A stretch of 28,488 nucleotides of DNA, from IMG/VR virus record IMGVR_UViG_3300017917_002005, positions 1-28,488 of that record, one strand, 5' to 3'. The position numbers were made by a program, and so were the translations under genes. Below, piece by piece: positions 25,501-28,488 of the stretch; the first letter of the stretch is position 1, and every line of letters starts with the position of its first letter. Below the pieces are notes generated by a model, which did no database searches, was not told the DNA's origin, and saw only the letters and a program-made list of their open reading frames with translations. Origin of the DNA: a virus.

Positions 25501-25917
25501 TTATTCTTTTTCCTCACGCAATGGTATAGTCACAAGCCATAAAATTGTAGCAAAAATTGTAGCTAATCCTACGACTTTTTGGGCGGTACCAGTAAGGGTG
25601 AGCCAGGCAATAAAAAATCCCAGTAGTGTCCATACCTGAGCAATACTTTCTTTTACTGCCTTCCATAGCCAGGAAATAAACCCTTTGATAAACTTAAACA
25701 ATAGAGAAAAAGCTTTTTTCAAAAGTGGTGATATTTTTGATAAAAATGGCTTTATTTTTTCTATGTTTATTTTAGGTAGCTTTATTTTTAGCTTTGGCAA
25801 AACAAGCTTAGGCATTTTAATGCTTGGTAGTTTGATTTTAGGCAGCTTTATTTTAGGTAGTTTTACCTTTCCTAAAACAGTCTTTACCTTATCTTTCATT
25901 TTGTTCATCACTATCAT
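25501..25917 (-). CDS. KLPKI-repeat membrane protein
   Basis: About 138 residues from MIVMNKMKDKVKTVLGKV. Residues about 20-60 are a tandem (K/I)-L-P-K-I repeat (KLPKIKLPKIKLPSIKMPKL and on), very basic, with a Pro every fifth or so residue. Then a Trp-containing amphipathic or membrane section (LFKFIKGFISWLWKAV) and two hydrophobic segments. AAGGAGG is 7 bases upstream. Repeat recalls AHNAK-type beta repeats by composition only; a membrane-acting lysis protein is possible. Confidence 0.65.
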   Translation of the reverse strand: MIVMNKMKDKVKTVLGKVKLPKIKLPKIKLPSIKMPKLVLPKLKIKLPKINIEKIKPFLSKISPLLKKAFSLLFKFIKGFISWLWKAVKESIAQVWTLLGFFIAWLTLTGTAQKVVGLATIFATILWLVTIPLREEKE

Positions 25918-25918
25918 A

Positions 25919-28021
25919 TTATAACCTCCTTGTTGACAGTACTGATGCAGCAATATTAGCCACTAATACTACTGGGATTACTACTTCTTGTGCTTTTTCC
26001 CTCTGATCATCAGTCATATCTTTGCCCCACTCTGATGGACTTAGTAGTTCTTCAAAATTAATATCAGTAAAGGCACCTAGCGGATCTGCTAAAAATGCTT
26101 CTGTTTGTACCTCTGTAGTAGCATCTGCTAATGTATATGGCATTGTTGAGTCACCAGCTTCTGCTGCTCTATCTTTAAATTCTACAAATGCTGTAGCCAA
26201 TTGTGGATTATTCTTCATTGCCTCAGCAACTACTGCAACTTCAGATGATTTAATTCCTAAATCCTGTGCTACCTCTTTTTTTGCCTCAGCCGTTAGTGCT
26301 TTTAGTGTTTGACTTACAGCAGCTACTTGCTCATCTGATAATCTAACTAACTTATTATCTTTGCTTGTTAAATTAGCAATAACTCCAGATAAATCTTCTG
26401 ATGTTCCAGTTCCCTCTTTTGGTACTAAAGCTGCCAATTCTTTATCTTTAATTTTAATGTCTGGTTCTGGTTTTGGATCAACTGTTGGCTTAGGTGTTGG
26501 GTCTATAGTTGGTTCTGGTGTAGGTTCTGGAGTAGGCTTAGTAGTTGGTTCTGGTGTAGGTTCTGGCTCTGGCGTAGTATCAGGAGTTGGCTCAGGTGTT
26601 GGATCAGGTGTAGGGTCAACTGTTGGCTCAGGTGTTAGGTCTGGACCAGGAGTTGGCTCAGGTGTTGGATCAACTGTTGGATTTGGAGTAGGCTCAACAG
26701 TTGGTTCTGGTGTAGGTTCTGGCTTTGGCTGATTAGCAGCAGCGGCAGCTGCCTGTGCTAAAGCTGTAGCAATTTCTCTAGCCATTTGCTCTTCATAATA
26801 TTCCCAAGCATCATCTATAGCATTATTCATATCAATAATTGCCTGATTATAATTAGATGATGCAGTATTTTTTGTTGACAACGCATTTGCTGTATTTGAT
26901 ACGGCATTATCATAAGCAGTAGTTTTACTAATTAAAGTTTGATTATATGTTGAAAGTTTATTATTTTCCTGTGTATATGTAGTAGATGCAGCATTATACG
27001 CAGCTAATTTATTATTGTAATCTGTTTGTGCATCCGCTTGTACAGTTACAGCTGCATTGTATGCATCAATTTGCTGTTGTGTTGCTCCAGATCCAGAGGA
27101 AAATGTATTAAGATTACAACTAAAATCTTGCCCCCATACTCTTGGGTTTCCAGCATAGTCACATCCTGCGCCAGTCATTCCACCAGGAATTGTCCATCCA
27201 AGATGATAGGATCCTGGGCCTCCTCCGTTATACCACCATATCTCTACATCTAAAGTCTTATCTTGAGTTACATCATATGTTGGAGACCAAGCACTCCATC
27301 TTGCTCCCTGCTCTACCCAGTTATTAACTGCAAGTGCTCCATCGATATACATTTTAAAACCATCATCTGTATATCCTGCAAATGATACTGTTGTAAACCA
27401 TGAAGGGACAGTAATTTTTCCAGTAAACTTAACCACTATATTTTCATACCTGTTACCACAAACTGGAAGATACATAGCATTTGAGTTCCATGTGCCAGAA
27501 CAAATTACAGAATCTGGTACCGCATAACTAGGCCATATTCTTGCCAAGTTATATACTGTGTACTTAAGTCCATTTCCGCCAGAGCTTTGGATAACTGATT
27601 GTGTTGCTTGAAGATTTGAGTTTGCAGTAGCAAGATTAATTGCTGAGATATCTAGGGCATCTTTAGTTGAATTTTTATTTTGAAGAGCAGTAGCTACAAT
27701 TGGTGTCTGTGTATCTACGGCGGATTGAGCTAAATTCTTTTCTTCTAGGGCAGTTGCTTCTGCTGCTACCGTTGCATTATATGCATCATATGCATCATCT
27801 CTAGCCTCTTTTGCAGATACTGCGTCATCATATTTTTGTTCTGCAACATCTATTAAAGATATAAATTTATCTTTATATCCTAAATCAGATACGCTATTAT
27901 TAAGGTCTTGTATTTCTTGGGCAGCTAAACTTAGTGGATCATCGCTGTATGCTGGAGTTAAAAATGTCCAGCCAAAAAGCAGGGTAAAAGATAGGAACAA
28001 TCTATAAAACTTTATACTCAA
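25919..28021 (-). CDS. Secreted PA14-domain adhesin-like protein
   Basis: A 700-residue protein. Signal peptide ending near TPAYS; Ala-rich coiled coil about 30-140; a PA14-like beta domain about 150-300 ([55 protein letters not shown]) that in its family binds glycans; second coiled coil about 310-420; a long Pro-Glu-Pro-Thr linker about 430-520; a helical region, and a terminal hydrophobic stretch [17 protein letters not shown] with RR end as a possible membrane anchor. Starts with TTG after AGGAG. Could be displayed on the host cell or be part of the virion. Confidence 0.75.
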   Translation of the reverse strand: MSIKFYRLFLSFTLLFGWTFLTPAYSDDPLSLAAQEIQDLNNSVSDLGYKDKFISLIDVAEQKYDDAVSAKEARDDAYDAYNATVAAEATALEEKNLAQSAVDTQTPIVATALQNKNSTKDALDISAINLATANSNLQATQSVIQSSGGNGLKYTVYNLARIWPSYAVPDSVICSGTWNSNAMYLPVCGNRYENIVVKFTGKITVPSWFTTVSFAGYTDDGFKMYIDGALAVNNWVEQGARWSAWSPTYDVTQDKTLDVEIWWYNGGGPGSYHLGWTIPGGMTGAGCDYAGNPRVWGQDFSCNLNTFSSGSGATQQQIDAYNAAVTVQADAQTDYNNKLAAYNAASTTYTQENNKLSTYNQTLISKTTAYDNAVSNTANALSTKNTASSNYNQAIIDMNNAIDDAWEYYEEQMAREIATALAQAAAAAANQPKPEPTPEPTVEPTPNPTVDPTPEPTPGPDLTPEPTVDPTPDPTPEPTPDTTPEPEPTPEPTTKPTPEPTPEPTIDPTPKPTVDPKPEPDIKIKDKELAALVPKEGTGTSEDLSGVIANLTSKDNKLVRLSDEQVAAVSQTLKALTAEAKKEVAQDLGIKSSEVAVVAEAMKNNPQLATAFVEFKDRAAEAGDSTMPYTLADATTEVQTEAFLADPLGAFTDINFEELLSPSEWGKDMTDDQREKAQEVVIPVVLVANIAASVLSTRRL

Positions 28022-28054
28022 TTGGGGGTCTCCTATGAGTAATTATATCATTAA

Positions 28055-28084
28055 ATAAAAAAGAGTGGGTACTTGCGTACCCAC
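28055..28084 (-). terminator. Rho-independent terminator
   Basis: GTGGGTAC (28065-28072), TTGC, GTACCCAC (28077-28084): an 8-bp stem and 4-base loop followed on the minus strand by TCTTTTTT. Ends the truncated coiled-coil gene at the right edge. Confidence 0.85.
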
Positions 28085-28105
28085 CCTAATTTTATACTTA
28101 GTTAA

Positions 28106-28488
28106 TTACTTAACTAGTGCAACCTTTGCCTTTGGATTCTTTGCGTTCCACTTCTTAGCAAGATCGTTAAATGCCTTCTTCATTGCAGCAACTGCAGCAG
28201 CATTATCTGCTGTCAACTTAGCAATCTGTGCATCCTTAGCAGCAATAGCATCTGCAGCAACCTTTGCAGCAGCAGCAGCCTTATCAGCCTCTGCCTTTAC
28301 AGCAGCAGCCTTATCTGCGTCTGCAGCAGCCTTAGCAGCATCTGCAGCAACCTTTGCAGCAGCAGCATCTGCTGTAGCCTTTGCTAGAGCATCTGCAAGA
28401 GCCTTTTGTGCTGCTTCCTTAGCAGCCTTTTCAGCAGCAAGTTCTGATACTAGATCACGAACTGCAATTTCTGCAAAAGGTGCGAGTG
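28106..28488 (-). CDS. Ala/Lys-rich coiled-coil protein (N-terminus missing)
   Basis: At least 126 residues, stop TAA at 28108-28106. Mostly Ala, Lys, Asp in heptad-like order (AAKVAADAAKAAADADKAAA), then IAAKDAQIAKLTADNAAAV and a basic end NPKAKVALVK. A long coiled coil, perhaps a tail fibre or surface stalk. The repeats are codon-level near repeats of GCT/GCA with AAG, which may have expanded by slippage. Function unknown. Confidence 0.7.
   Translation of the reverse strand, partial: LAPFAEIAVRDLVSELAAEKAAKEAAQKALADALAKATADAAAAKVAADAAKAAADADKAAAVKAEADKAAAAAKVAADAIAAKDAQIAKLTADNAAAVAAMKKAFNDLAKKWNAKNPKAKVALVK

Noticed and set aside
26361-26732. A rightward Gly/Val/Ser-rich frame of 123 residues
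   Set aside because: It is the mirror of the Pro-Glu-Pro-Thr repeat of the 700-residue protein; low-complexity shadow without a ribosome site.

Overview
The window reads as part of a large, AT-rich double-stranded DNA phage genome infecting an actinobacterium. The phage assignment rests on about 60 small, tightly packed and mostly overlapping genes, a CHAP endolysin with small membrane and lipoprotein neighbours, three HNH/endonuclease VII-type genes among tRNAs, a phage-style SSB, and many small zinc-binding proteins. The actinobacterial host is indicated by a WhiB protein, a DUF7455-type protein, an MSMEG_6728/Pyr_excise-type protein, and many genes whose -10 box lies exactly 6 bases before the ATG (leaderless mRNAs, common in actinobacteria). 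The AT-rich composition would suit an aquatic low-GC actinobacterium; that is inference.

Layout: (1) 1-3350, rightward small early-type genes with AGAAAGGA ribosome sites and TTGNNN-N17-TANNNT promoters. (2) 3350-4400, a gene-poor control region with five ATTACGAA/CCCC iteron-like modules, direct repeats and seven perfect DnaA boxes in one orientation, a likely replication origin. (3) 4200-5480, a string of tiny leaderless zinc-ribbon genes interleaved with apparent small RNAs. One of these (from about 4915) carries the anti-Shine-Dalgarno-like CCTTTCTG three times, twice in identical hairpin contexts. It also contains an H-type pseudoknot that recurs near base 110. A degenerate tRNA-Trp lies at 5270. 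(4) 5480-9510, a rightward operon of small unknown proteins ending with SSB. (5) 9517-10310, eight tRNAs plus an unexplained structured segment.

From 10.46 kb onward almost everything is leftward (listed here in increasing coordinate): a five-gene glycosyltransferase/methyltransferase cassette (10.46-13.92 kb); small membrane proteins including a XapX-like one; the Pyr_excise-type protein, WhiB and small conserved phage proteins (14-17.3 kb); DUF6582-like and related phage proteins, a thioredoxin, FmdB-type and DUF7455-type zinc proteins (17.4-20 kb); an Hsp20 chaperone with a CIRCE-shaped inverted repeat at its promoter, flanked by HNH genes and four tRNAs (20-22.2 kb); a secreted subtilisin-like protease and a proteasome-beta-like hydrolase (22.3-23.9 kb); a lysis-like block of endolysin, membrane proteins and lipoprotein (24-25.9 kb); a 700-residue secreted PA14-domain adhesin-like protein; and a truncated Ala/Lys-rich coiled-coil protein at the right edge.

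The most unusual material is non-coding: the anti-SD hairpin RNA, the duplicated covarying pseudoknot, the DnaA-box/iteron region and the fixed-distance leaderless promoters. All RNA structures and promoters were found by eye and have not been computed or tested.
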